Of a stretch of DNA of 64,000 nucleotides, positions 10,137 to 21,486 are shown in pieces. The notes below the pieces were generated by a model that was given only the letters and a program-made list of their open reading frames with translations, was not told the origin of the DNA and searched no databases. The DNA comes from Ustulina deusta. Taxonomy: Eukaryota; Ascomycota; Sordariomycetes; Xylariales; Xylariaceae. The stretch spans positions 868,001 through 932,000 of the forward strand of contig JAJNNX010000017.1 of assembly GCA_023159155.1 (NCBI GenBank), given 5' to 3'. Numbering within the stretch: position 1 is the stretch's first letter; every line of letters starts with the position of its first letter. The position numbers and the translations under genes are program-made.

Positions 10137-13100
10137 CTAATTACCATGGGTCTTTTGTCCATAGTCTGGTAGATCAGGAAGAAGTTCGTTTATGATAGAA
10201 GACGGATTCTCGCCTTCGTACTCAATGACTTGGCCGTCGATAATTAGATGAAGCTTATCATCGTAATGATACCATGCTAGGTGGCGGCGGAACCTCTGCC
10301 GCAGTAGAAAGTCTACCAATCCCTTAAAATGGTCATGAACATTCGAAATGGTGGCCACGAGCTTCGGGGAATTCATTAGGATCGGCACTAATGTCAAACC
10401 CTCGCTGCCTAAGTCAGTCGACGACCGTTGCTTGAAAATCGAAGATACACTTGGAAGGACAGAATCTGGAAGATTTGATTGTCCCACAAAGACCCATAGA
10501 GCATCCTCCCAGAGATCCTTGTCTCCGAGCCATGCTGCCGCCGCCTGAAGCATTTCTTCAGGCAAATTTGATTGCTCTCGAGCTTTACGCGCAAGAACTT
10601 GTATAGCAGACTGCCGGGCGCTGACATGTTCCCCTTTGTCTTTGACCCTTGCGACTACTTCTTGAAATATGGCTAATAGGCTGAGTTGGTTTCCAAGAAC
10701 CTCTGTAGCAGCGAACCGAACTTTCGGGTCATTGTCTTCAAGTTTTGCTGTTACAGCTTGAAGTATTGTTTCTGTTAATTTTGATCGACAAAGAATCCTT
10801 CTAGCAACTTCTCGAACGTCAGAATGCTGGTCTTTAAGCCTTGCTACAAACGCCTGAAGTATTGTTTCTGGTAGGTTCGATTGCTTTTGGAAAACATTTA
10901 GAGCAGCTCTTCGAACCTTAAAATCTTGGGTTTTAAGCCTTGCTACAAACGCCTGAAGTATTATTTCTGGTAGGTTCGATTCGTTTTTGAGAACATATCT
11001 AGGATTTTGTAGATCATCAAGATCTTGGTTTGTAAGCCTTGTTCCAAACGCTTGAAGTACTGTTTCTGGTAAGTTCGGTTGGTTTATAAGAGCATATATA
11101 GCAGCGCTTCGAACATTAGGATCTTTGTCTTCAAGCCTTGCTATAAACGCCTGTATTGTTTCTGATAGGTTTAGGTGGTTCTTAAGAACATATATAGCAG
11201 CTTCTCGAACCTTAGAATCTTGGTTTTCAAGCCTTGCTACAAACGCCTGAAGTATTGTTTTTGGTAAGTTCGGTTGGTCCGCAAGAGCATATATAGCAGC
11301 TCTTCGAACATCAGGATCTTGGTCTTTAAGCCTTGCTACAAACACCTGAAGCATTGTTTCTGATAGGTTTAAGTGGGTCCTAAGAACATATATAGCAGCT
11401 TCTCGAACCTTAGAATCTTGGTTTTCGAGCCTTGCTATATACTTCTGAAGTACTGTTTCTGGTAGGTTCGATTTGTTCTTAAGAGCATATCTAGCAGCTT
11501 CTCGAACCCCATATTTTTGGGTTTTAAGCTTTGCTACTAACGTTTGAAGTGTTGTTTCCGGCAAGTTTGATTGGTTCCTAAGAGCGACTGCAATAGTCTG
11601 CTGAACATGACACTGCTGGCTTTCAAGCATTGCTACCAACGCTTGAAGTATTGTTTCCGGCAGGTTTGATTGCTTCCCGAGAGCCCGTATAGCAGCGTTT
11701 TGAACTTCAGAATTGTCGTCTACGAGCTTTGCTACTATTGCTTGAAATATTGCTGGTTTGTTTAATTGATTCTCAACAGCTTGTGTAGCAGCGATTCGGA
11801 CGTTAGAATTTGTGTCTTGGAGCTTTGCTACTGCTACTTGAAGCATCGCTTCTAGTAGAGTGGATTGATTCGTAAGCGCACTTGTAGCGACATTCAAACC
11901 GTTAGTGTTTTCATCTTCGGGCTTTTGTGGAGTGACTCGAAGGCGTCCGCTTGATAAAGGTTCTAAAAAGCTGTCGAGATGTGATAGAACTGCTTTCACT
12001 AGTTCCTGATTTGGGGAATCTTTAAGCCACGAGAGGGCTAATTGTACAACTTCAATGGAAACTTGTCGCGATGGATTCATCGATTGTAGTATACGGATCC
12101 TCCGCTCGTCCTCACTCTCCTGCAAGAGTTTTGAAAGGAGGCCTATCGGGAACTCTATCTCGCAAGCAAGGAACTCTATGTCACTGGGATTTCGTGAGTA
12201 TAGTCCCGCGAGATCGTATTCAAAGGCCGACCAGGCTAATAATTTGTCTTCGAATTGTCTTCTTAGCATGTTATCAGAGGGAGGTATCTCAAACAAGCAA
12301 CGCATGAGAAGTCGGTGGTGGGCGGGCCCTAGCATATCCAACGGCTGTGCCTGAATGACCTGGAAGTAGCGAGTTTGATGATCAGCGTTAGAAGCCAGCA
12401 ATCCAGTCATAAACCGCCAGACAATGTCGAACTTTCCCCAGTACTTATAGCGGCATAAGAAGGCACCAGGATGTATTCTTTCTTTCTTAGCATCTGGCAG
12501 CTCAAAATGCTCTCCATCAACCCACATCCGTTTGAGATGCCGTGCCGCAAAGTATTCTTGAAGGGTCAAGTGGAGGAAATAGTAACGACGACTCGCGTCA
12601 TTCGAAGAAACATCAGTTGAACGAAGAAACGAAAGACTCCGTAGTGTTTGGTCAATGGTTTTCCCTCCTGGCATGGCAAGGTACCTAGACAACGTACCGA
12701 GAGCTTTCGCATCAAAGACCGTCAGACCATTGTATAACCCAGCGAAGGCTAGCTTCTCAAGGAGGATGATTTCATCCTTAACGAGCCCCTCAAGCTCCGC
12801 TGGGAGAGGGTGCTTCTCCGAAGTTCTACCTAGACGACGAGCGTCTTTTCTCCATAACCCTGTCTCAATAGCCTGATAGAGGTCAGTCATCGTCTGTGGT
12901 TCTTCAATAGAAAGGTCGTCCCAGGCAAAGCATAATGCATCTAGCTGAATTGGTATGCGAACGAGGTCTCCTACGACGGGGTGTTGGTCAAGGAAGTCAA
13001 GAATCTGTCGAGATTTCCCCGCCCCTTCTATAGTGTCCACGTTTGCATCCACTCTTGTTACTTGTTCGACATATTGGCTGACCTGGTTTGAGTAGAATCC

Positions 13101-14926
13101 GATTGTCTCTAGTTCAAGATCAAAGGTTTCGAAATCACCTAGAAGCTGAACGGACGGCCGAGATGTGACGATGACATTAGGTTGATCGAGTAATACCTGG
13201 ATGATTCCAGAGTTATCGGGCGATCGATGCTGCCAAATTTCATCTAATCCGTCCAGGAGGAAAAGAGTGCCACCAGCATCAGGCTTCTTACACTCCCGAT
13301 GCACCTCGTCGAGAATTGGTTCCGGGTCCTTATATTGAGAGAAATATTCATCGTGAAGGAGGTCTATCAGTTTGTATCTCCCTTGGCGTCCTTGCAAGTT
13401 CCGTAAAGGTATCCAAAGCAAGCGTGTAAAGTAATTGTTCCACTGCTGACAGTGAATGAAGTCATGAACAATCTTTTTGCATAGAGTAGTTTTCCCGACG
13501 CCGGGACGACCTCGGATCAAGATCCTTCGTGGTCGTCTGTCCTCTTTTTCGTCGCGAATCCTACGGGGTTCAAACAGGTTGGAAAGGTTAACATGGAGGT
13601 CTTCGTCGAGTTCCTCGATATTCATTCTCTCCAGCAGCGAAGGACGAAAGTCAGGCTTTCCGAATTCATCAGCAGATCGATCAGCCCGCACGGCTTGTTG
13701 CACGATAGCAAGATTAATATAGCATTGATCCATCGGCAATAAAGATCCCGAAAGTCGTTCAATGTTTAGCTTTCCTTTTGTGTAACTATCACGGATCTGC
13801 TTATCACCACGTTCGAGTAGAGAAGGACGCTGCCGCATCTCTTCGATTGCCTTGGAGATAGCTTTGTATAATTCGCTCGATGGTCCCGGACATTTGTTGA
13901 GCCCCGAGTGGTCGGTGTTGACATCGATAGCCTCATCCGCAGGCCCCTTGGCCGAGTTTCGATCGACAATCTTTGAAAATTAGCTCAAATGCTGATAAAA
14001 GGAAAAGATTAAACTTACAAGGCCAAGGGATAGACATCCGAGTATATACGTAGGCTTTGTCTCGTAAATAGAGTATATTTTTGCATCTTTTAGGCTTTTG
14101 CGAACATCGTCAAATCGTGAATCCAGGTCACTGAGCTGAGCAGAGTGGTGCTGCAAAGTAAACAGGAGGCCAGTACTAGAACCGAGGAAGCGGGTAGCCG
14201 AAGCTATGATAGTCCCCAAAAAGGATAGCGACGAGCCTTGATGCGGTGTTCCAAGAAATAAAAAGCCAGATGTATCATGGATAATCCGCTCGGCCTTCGC
14301 TGACCTGCAAAGGGTCTGTGACTCGAGGTTAGTCATCTAGTTGTCGTACTTCGAGGCTTGTAAGCCCACCTGTTTAATGATGATTCCACCAAAGCTATGT
14401 CCAATGAAGATGATTGGAAGACGCTGGCTTGGATGTTAGCAATACCGGCTGACTTGTGAGGCAGTCCTAACCTGTTCCCGATTCTCTCTATCCTTCACAA
14501 GCTGGTCAAGCAGCCTTCCTCCAATCTCCTGGGCCGTCTTGATTGGAGCATCGATCAGCCAGTCAGAGTTATAGGCGAAGCTTAGGATTCTCGCTTCGGG
14601 GAAGCTTTCTGTCAGGAGGTCTCGAAGCAGACGGATCCTTCGCCGAGGAACTCCTGCTGCGATATGCGCGTCGCATGTCCATGTGTATTCGGGATGGGCA
14701 CCTAAGCCGTGAACGGCAATAATCCTGTCCGTGTTAGCTCCCCATAGTCTTCAGATGTGTGGCTGTCTCACTCAAATTTGGCATTCGCCGGGTTGGATAT
14801 GATCTGGATACCGTTGGGTCGGGTTCCTTGATTGCGACGCTGAATCCTGGAGGCAAGAGGATACAGGAAGAAGAGGGACGCCAGCACTGCGGCGCAAGCT
14901 GTTAGCCAGCCCAACGGACCAGCCAT
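10137..14926 (-). CDS. NLR: SesB-like esterase + NACHT + HEAT-like repeats
   Basis: Five exons on the minus strand (14926-14772, 14724-14472, 14423-14370, 14315-14019, 13970-10137) give 1530 residues. The start chosen has a strong context (GCCATGG). A hydrophobic segment lies at about 7-25. Residues 52-280 form an alpha/beta-hydrolase domain: IIAVHGLG, nucleophile elbow GHSFGG (Ser146), GTPHQGS (176-182) and VDRNSA...DTDHSG with the catalytic His274. The NACHT NTPase follows: Walker A GRPGVGKTT (407-415), Walker B TLFLLDGLDE (488-497), VIVTSRP, and a winged-helix motif FLHLTLQEYFAARHL. From about 954 to 1427 there are some 14 repeats of about 33 residues with core SNLPETILQAFVARLKDQD, HEAT-like. 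All catalytic residues are present. This is the architecture of fungal NLRs used in non-self recognition and regulated cell death, and the ligand is unknown. Confidence 0.95.
10470..11870 (-). repeat. About 14 tandem 99-bp units encoding HEAT-like repeats
   Basis: These lie inside the last NLR exon. Each unit is about 33 codons and begins around (Q/L)SNLPETILQ. Units 5-6 and 7-8 form a duplicated pair: LENQDSKVREAAIYVL occurs in both odd members and AAIYAL in both even members. One copy has lost a codon (ETIQAF for ETILQAF), and the last copies are more degenerate. The reading frame is intact throughout. Confidence 0.9.
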
Positions 14927-15572
14927 GGCTTCAACAACCCTAGCTGAATGGTGAATCTGACGTCGAAGCGAGCCCGAGAAACGAGAGGGAGAGCTAGAAG
15001 AAATGGTAAAGATGTAGAACACCGGATGATAGCACAATCGACGCTTCAGGAGAAAACCTGAGATAACCCCGCACGAGGCTGAGCTGAGCGGAGCTGAGCG
15101 GAGCTGTCCGTGCAGCCAAGATCGATTGGCGTGGGCAATGAATTTGTATTAACGAGAGTACACTAACCAGACAACATGCAATAATGATACGAAGCGAAGA
15201 GATCTTCTCATCTGTCGACGACGGATGATTCTAATACACAATCACACACTCAACTCGTCATTAACTGCCAAACATCGTACCGTTTGTAGATTTTGCCATA
15301 GACTTAGTTCAGCAGGTAGCTAGTAATCCTAACCTTTCACATCAAGAGCGGTGCCTTATAAGTTGGAATATCTAGTTTGAAGTGCATTTAACGTATCGCA
15401 GCCAGAAGTTGGATTCTAGATAGGTGAGACCGCTAAAGCTTGGAATTAGGTACCAAAGGTTAGCTACTACTTAAGTACCTACTTAGGTACCTAGGTTAGA
15501 TAGCGGGTCCCGGCACCGCCCGCCATTCCCACCCACTGTTGTGCACTAATCTGCTGGGTACGGCGCACTGTA
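14927..15572. promoter_or_regulatory. Proximal upstream region of the NLR gene
   Basis: No gene is seen. A 10-bp unit AGCTGAGCGG is repeated in tandem at about 15076-15107 in the probable 5' leader. TACTTAGGTACCTAGG-type short repeats lie near 15470-15500, just before the MITE. Confidence 0.4.
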
Positions 15573-16193
15573 CATTGCGACCAGTCAAAATGTATATTTT
15601 GGGCTAGCGCATTTTCAAAATTTCAGCGTGCAGTTGTCTTACACTGGTTGGCAGCTGAAGGATTTATGAGTAGAAAAGGCTATATTAGCTTTAATTGACT
15701 GTCAATTAATTTTATTAACTGCAATTGACTATAGGTAGGTCTCTATGGGTGAGTCTGTATGGGTAGGTTAGTCTATATGGGTTAGTTTATATAGATAGGC
15801 CTAGATGGGTTATACGGTCTGTATGATTTATGTTGGCTGTTTTAACTGCTATATTAACGGCAATAGAGAGGTTGGCGATAGCTTCAAATTATAGCCAATA
15901 CAGCTGATAGACCCTATATAGACCACCCTACCGATACAGACCTACTAGTAGCCACCCGTACAAACCAACCTAACTACCTAGAAGTATACAAACTGACTTA
16001 GAGGCTAGCCATACATACTTATCCACACAGGCTTACCTATATAGACCAACCTACAGTCAATTGTAGTCAATATATTCAATTGCAGTGAATACCCTAGGTA
16101 GCGTTTCAGATGCTAGGCAGTGCTAGGTAACACCTGCAAGCTAAAATTTCGAAATACGCTAGCCCAAAATATCCATTTTGACCAGTCGCGACA
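15573..16193. mobile_element. 621-bp MITE with about 60-bp terminal inverted repeats
   Basis: The left end (15573 on) and the reverse complement of the right end (16193 back) match over about 60 bp with a few substitutions. Shared blocks include GTCAAAATG, ATATTTTGGGCTAGCG and AAAATTT. Both ends are flanked by TA (15571-15572 and 16194-16195), the target duplication of Tc1/mariner-type elements. The interior is itself loosely palindromic, with (TATGGGTNAGT)-like repeats on the left half and their complement on the right. It encodes no protein, so it is non-autonomous. It lies about 650 bp upstream of the NLR start. Confidence 0.85.
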
Positions 16194-16319
16194 TATCGGG
16201 CACCGTAGCTGGTCTTAGCGCTCAGGAACATGCCCCCGCCTTTCTGTCGACGTCCGCCGCACTAAGTAAGTACTTAGGTCTATAAGCCTTGTCTCCGAGA
16301 CGAACGATATCACGGACGA

Positions 16320-17053
16320 AAGCAGGCGATGCTGCAAAGGACCATCTTCTAGAAAAAGAGAACCTTGCTATAAGCCAGCCTGCTCTTGACACTCCAGCTA
16401 TGCATGGCATTTCCCAGGTGCTGATACCACTCACCCCTGCCATCACAGCGCATGGCTCTCTGTATTGCGCCGAACGGTATGCTTCTGACCTGCGTACATT
16501 GTGTTGCTGAGAACATCGACGAGCGAAATAAGTCGGCACACCGCTGGCGTCTCTTCAAGTCTGGGGCTGCTGTGAATGCAACTTACGTAGCGTGGGATGA
16601 CGAACATGACCTCGCACTTCTTCAAGTTGTCGCCGCCCGACGAGACTGTGGAGGTATCGCAATACCGCATTTCGCAGTATTGTCAACAGGCACACGGCTC
16701 CGACCTGGAACTCGCGGCCGGTGTGTGTCGTGCGTCCGGGAAGAGAAGGCCTAGAAGCATCCTAGCCTGGCATCAAGACGAACTACGATGTCTTACACAT
16801 CAGCACTAGTCGCTTTCGCGGCTTTGCGGAAGATCAGGATTCTTAGGACAAGTCCGAGATTGGCACTTTGATGCACGATTGTCGGGCATATTGGGGCTAT
16901 AATGAAGCGCCATTACTAGAAGTAAAGACGGGTCAACTTATTGGGCTGCATTCGTCCTGAGACGACGAGACAGGAATGCGCAGAGGGGTGCCCCTCGAGA
17001 CTATCATCGATTTTTTGGGGGAAGGAAAACAGGGAGCGCGTGACCCTTCATAA
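16320..17053 (+). pseudogene. Trypsin-like serine protease, inactivated
   Basis: The first half (frame of 16452) reads ALCIAPNGMLLTCVHCVAEN then VAWDDEHDLALLQV, the His and Asp regions of a trypsin-like/HtrA-type fold. The second half (frame of 16904) reads NYDVLHISTSRFRG, EIGTLMHDCRAYWG, then LLEVKTGQLIGLHSS and RRGVPLETIIDFLGEG, ending at 17051-17053. It is dead by several marks. There is a TAG at 16844-16846 and a TGA at 16958-16960 where the family would have Trp. The expected serine motif GHSGAPL reads GYNEAPL at 16895-16912. There is also a frame change near 16451. His-to-Tyr, Ser-to-Asn, Gly-to-Glu, Trp-to-stop and Gln-to-stop are all C-to-T or G-to-A changes, as expected of RIP. Confidence 0.85.
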
Positions 17054-17128
17054 TCGAGCAAATCAATCGTGAATCAAGTATTTACACCTGATGAATCTGC
17101 ATTACCACGAGGTCATATCTGCCTTCAA

Positions 17129-18487
17129 TTACTGTTTAACTTGTCGCCCGCAGACGAAGACTTTTCTAATGTTGCGATCATCGCCTGTCATGATGAATTT
17201 GTCAAAAACCAGGTCTATCGTGTCGTGTTCTTCAACCATGGTCATAATCCCCGGCTTTGGGCTCTTCGAGTCGATCAACAACGCGTCGAACTCCTTTCCG
17301 ACCGCAAAATTGCCGATCTTCTCGTCCAAGCAGCAGACTCGAGCGCCGCCAAGCGTCGCGAGATAGAACACTTCGCTAATGGACAGTCCCTTGTCCTTGC
17401 CTTGGCTCATGACCTCCCTGGCATTTGAAGCCACGAGCGCCTGTCGCATGGCGTCCAAGATGCTACTCGAGAATCCGCCCCCGCTGTCCGTTCCTAAACC
17501 TACCTTGATGTCTCGCCGGAGAAATTCACGCACGGGGGCAGCCATGAAGCCGCCACCGACCGTCATGTTGGAGATAGGGCAGTGCGCGACCCCACACTCG
17601 AGGTTCTTGAGACGCTCCAGTTCGTACTCTGACACGTAGCAGCAATGAGCCAAGATGGAGCGCCTGGTGAGCAAGCCGAAATGGTCGTAAAGGTCTACTT
17701 CGTTCTCGAATGTCGGAAACAGCTTCCTCGTGTACGAAATCTCCTGCTCAGCTTCGTTGAAGTGCGTCTGAATTGGCAGGTCTGGGTTGGACTTGGCGAT
17801 CTCTCCTAGTCCAGCAAGCAAGTCGTCCTCGCAGGTGATGGCGAAGCGAGGGGTGAGCACGTACTTGATAAGCTTACCCTCCGGGTCAATCCCTCTCATA
17901 TGCGCAATGCAATGTTGCGTTTCGCTTAACGAGCTTTCGACTGTTGCATCCCGATAGTAGTCGGGCGCATCGCGATTCATATTGCATTTGCCGACGAATG
18001 CGCGCTGCCCCTTCTCGAGACAGAGATCACCCAGAATATTGGTAGCTTCAACATGTATGGATCCGTAGTAAGATGCTGTCGTTATGCCCTGCTGCAGAAA
18101 ACCGTCGACACAGCTGGCATATACACGTCGCGCATATTCCGGGTCGTCGAAGCGAGCCTCGTTCGGAAATGTGTATTTGTCGAGCCAGTCTAGGATGTGC
18201 ATGCCCTGCCCGATACCGCGCTGTGCCCACTGAGGCGCATGGTTATGTGTGTCCACAAAACCTGGGATGAGAAATTGCCCTCGTTCAATGAAGTGAATAT
18301 CACACTGGGGCTCAGAGAGTCCAATCGCGGTCAAGTGTTGCTGGACTGACTCCTTTTCGATTGATTTCACTAGGCTAGATATGACGCCGTCTGGTGCGAT
18401 AACCACCAAGCCGTCCTGTATTACCTCCAGCTCCTGGAGGCTAAGGCAGTGAATAAGTGTGCCGTGAAAGACTAGATGTCGAGCCAT
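17129..18487 (-). CDS. gda: Guanine deaminase
   Basis: Single-exon gene of 452 residues, the usual size. The start is the ATG at 18487; the GTG before it is not needed. The amidohydrolase zinc motif PGFVDTHNHAPQW lies at about residues 76-88, followed by THFNEAEQE, a conserved His in ILAHCCYVS, and GLGTDSGGGFSSS carrying the catalytic Asp. The enzyme hydrolyses guanine to xanthine and ammonia in purine catabolism and is cytosolic (no signal peptide is seen). All metal ligands and the DSGGG loop are intact. It lies 285 bp downstream of the MFS gene on the same strand and ends 75 bp from the protease pseudogene. The neighbours suggest no specific partnership. Confidence 0.97.
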   Translation of the reverse strand: MARHLVFHGTLIHCLSLQELEVIQDGLVVIAPDGVISSLVKSIEKESVQQHLTAIGLSEPQCDIHFIERGQFLIPGFVDTHNHAPQWAQRGIGQGMHILDWLDKYTFPNEARFDDPEYARRVYASCVDGFLQQGITTASYYGSIHVEATNILGDLCLEKGQRAFVGKCNMNRDAPDYYRDATVESSLSETQHCIAHMRGIDPEGKLIKYVLTPRFAITCEDDLLAGLGEIAKSNPDLPIQTHFNEAEQEISYTRKLFPTFENEVDLYDHFGLLTRRSILAHCCYVSEYELERLKNLECGVAHCPISNMTVGGGFMAAPVREFLRRDIKVGLGTDSGGGFSSSILDAMRQALVASNAREVMSQGKDKGLSISEVFYLATLGGARVCCLDEKIGNFAVGKEFDALLIDSKSPKPGIMTMVEEHDTIDLVFDKFIMTGDDRNIRKVFVCGRQVKQ

Positions 18488-18771
18488 CACTGGACTGCTT
18501 GTCGATGAACACAGACAAACCCCTCATTCCCTACCTAAGGCTAGTCGGTAGGTATATATGCACGGCCGAGCCAGCTGTCGTAAGTCGCAGAACAGCTGTC
18601 AGCTCTGGAAAAGGGATATCTCTGACCGGGTCGTCCCGACGTAGCATTCTGAGTTAACATGGTAATTCTGGACGACATGTATGCCCCTACGGAGTTGTGA
18701 ATGCTGAAGTACTATATCGTAGAGGAAGCGAAGTTAAATTACCACTCCTGCCTGGCGTTTTCCTATTTCCA

Positions 18772-20924
18772 TCAAACCTCCTTCCGAACCTCGACCATCT
18801 CACCCCCTCGACCATTGAGCCCTACAGCCTTTTCGACAGCGTAGACAGCTTCGTCTGCCAGTGCCTTGTCTTCGAAGACTGGAATAAGAGAAAAGAAAAC
18901 ACCGGTTAGTCAAAGTTATGCGGGCTTGATGATTGAGATATACACTCACGGAAGGCGAGTTCTTCAAGCGTACGACCAAATGTCTCCGGGAAGTACAAGT
19001 ATACAAACGTAATCTCATAGGCCAAGAATACGACGTATGAGATGAGGTAGCGCCAGCCAGAGTTTTGCAGTCCGATGGGGTTGACGAAGGTGGTGAAGAA
19101 ACCGGCCAGTCGACCCCATAGCTGGAAGTAGGCGATACCACGAGAACGCTCCGCGTACGGCCAGATCTCGACCATATAGGCTATTGAGAACCTCGTTGTT
19201 AGCAGGTATTAGAAAGTTAAAGGGTTGGGCAAGCTTACTGTATGTAAGAGCATTATAACCCAAGTTATAGCAGGGACTGTAGGCGAAGATGAAGAATAGG
19301 ACGGCGCTCCCGGCGGCGGTGTTCAAATTGCCAGAGTTCTTGCCGTCGATAGCGTATTTCATGCTAATCGTCCAGCTGATGTATACGATGATCAAGCTGC
19401 ACGTACATGCCAGATACATGACACGACGTCGGAACCGCTTGACTAGAAGAGATGCGATCGTTCCGGACACCAAGCTCCACGCAGCGATCTTGGAACGTTA
19501 CGTGGTCAGCAAAGCTTCGCAAGAGCAAACCTTTCTTACACCGAAATCTCAAGGGGACGCGTGCTTACAGCTACGTTGATCTTCTGCTTGAACGCGGAGT
19601 CAGTTTGGCCAATAGCCTCGAGGATATCGCCCAGGTAGTACGAGATAACTAAAATAAAACTGAAAAGTCAGTCTCCCAATTTTAAAGCAGGTAGAAATAT
19701 CAAGATCGCCCTCACTGCAGCGTGAAAATCGCTGTCATGTGAGAAGACGAAACTGCTCTTCGCAGTGTCGTTCAGGTAGACGCACGCGTGTTTCCAGACC
19801 ATTGAGTAAACAATCCCAACATAGTGCTGATAAGCAAACGACGCCGATTACCACTAGTACGAACGAGGTCCATCATCGATTTCTTAGAATGTTCCAACTC
19901 GAGGCTGATAGTGGCCTGAAGCTGGGCAAACTCTGCCTTGACAAACTCGGACTCGCGATCTCCCTCGGCATGATATTTAGCGAGAATGCTGTACGCCTCA
20001 TCGTGTCGCTCCTTTGTGATAAGCCATCTAGGGGACTCTGGGACCAAGAAGATGAAGGTGATTTGAATCAGCGAGGGGACCATCTGTAACCACGAAGGAA
20101 TACGCCAGGCGTAATTGCTCATGATATTGTTGGTGCCAAAGGTGATTCCCGCAGCCAACAGTTGTCCGACGAAGTACGAGACATTGAAGAGTGAGGTCAG
20201 AACTGGGCGTTCCTTGGGATATGATAGTTCGGCGATAAGAGATGAAGCCGAGACAATGCAGGTGGGTATACCGAAACCTAATATCAGACGTGCGACGATA
20301 TATTGGCCAACTATAACATCACTTTTGTGAGTCATCTAATTCCAACATTCCGTCAGCAGAAGGTGAGTGCTGATACCACGGGATTATTCACTGGCTTGAT
20401 AGCCACTTACTATTAACAGAAAGGCCTTGAATAAGGGCACCAATCACCATAATCACTGAACCGCCAAAGACAGACCATCGTCGACCAAACTTGTCATTCA
20501 CGATACCGATAAACGGCAAAGACAGAATAGCGCCTAGAGAGTACGAGGCCGCGATAATACCCTTGATGGGACCTTGGGGATCATCGAAATCTGTTTCCCA
20601 TCAAAATGAGGCTCTTAGTCAGCGACGATGCCCGTACCATGATACCGAACAACCTAGATATGCGCTAGGTACTATTTTGGGCCAAAGAAAGTAGATTATA
20701 AACTCACAAGCGATCCACGAAGGCACTATTTGAAGAGCATTGATGAGTTGAGAGTCAAAGCCGGAGGTTAACTCTATGCCCATGCACGTAGGGAGTAGAA
20801 GGAAATATAACAGTCGCAGGTTCGGCTTGCGGTACCACGGCACCTTGTCCTCGTCGGCGAGACGAGTCAGAATGGGGTCTGAAGTGCCCGTCTGGGCCTT
20901 CTCCGCAGATCTAAAAGCCACCAT
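18772..20924 (-). CDS. MFS transporter, sugar-porter type (lactose permease-like)
   Basis: Seven exons on the minus strand: 20924-20708, 20590-20411, 20310-19786, 19648-19569, 19488-19239, 19180-18950 and 18878-18772. Six introns of 58-137 bp keep frame and give 529 residues. The start is the ATG at 20924; the GTG three codons earlier is unlikely. Signatures in order: DKVPWYRKPNLR with TSGFDSQLIN at the N-terminus, NDKFGRRW in loop 2-3, LILGFGIPT, the central PESPRWL, FTQWSGN then LISYYLGDI, YMVEIWPYAERSRG, and the C-terminal FPETFGRTLEELAF. These are the hallmarks of 12-helix fungal sugar porters of the lactose permease/hexose type. The substrate cannot be told from sequence alone. No damage is seen, so it is probably functional in the plasma membrane. 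Confidence 0.95.
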
Positions 20925-21104
20925 CTTCCTCACTTCTTTCGTAGTAGCGGATATGAAAGAGGCCCTTTCCTATCAAACCTGCTGCCGCTGAATAGTGATC
21001 GCCAGTTATTTGGAACGTGTGCCTTCAGACGACGATACACCCACTACTGAGAGGAAAGGTACGGTATATTTCTACTGGTTTGAAAATACTGGATATGGCC
21101 CTCC

Positions 21105-21486
21105 TCATCTTATATACACCTTTCTTCTCCAGGTTCTCCGTATGGCTGGACCGACCCCGACACCGAACCCCCACACACCAAACCCAGCTGGAATATGGGG
21201 TCGCAAGCTGGGGTTGTCTCGCACCGCCTGCACGTAACCAGCTTTTCCCCACCATTCCCCAGGAATGTCAAGCACGTAGTCGGTGCTCTTCAGGAAACAT
21301 GGATTCCAGGGGTTATCATCTAGCGGTGACCATTCAAGTGATCACGAGGTCGAATATGGAATTACAAGAAGTAATACGACGACTCTCTCGGAATTTACCT
21401 CTAGACCCTTGGACTTCGGCGAGACTTTCCGTTTCCAACAACTCTCGCCATCGTTCGTACACCAATGGACATGGCGTATCAGACAT
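21105..21486 (-). CDS. Possible small gene, unrecognised
   Basis: A minus-strand model with exons 21486-21399 and 21319-21105 (79-bp intron, GTAAAT donor) gives 100 residues starting MSDTPCPLVYERWRELLETE. After the splice it contains NPWNPCFLKSTDYVLDIPG and EWWGKAGYVQAVRDNPSL. The composition looks protein-like, and the frame stays open upstream to about 21640 (ESFTWQTADHERDLIFLV), so this may be the 3' part of a longer or degraded gene. I do not recognise it. It could also be a remnant or chance. Confidence 0.3.
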
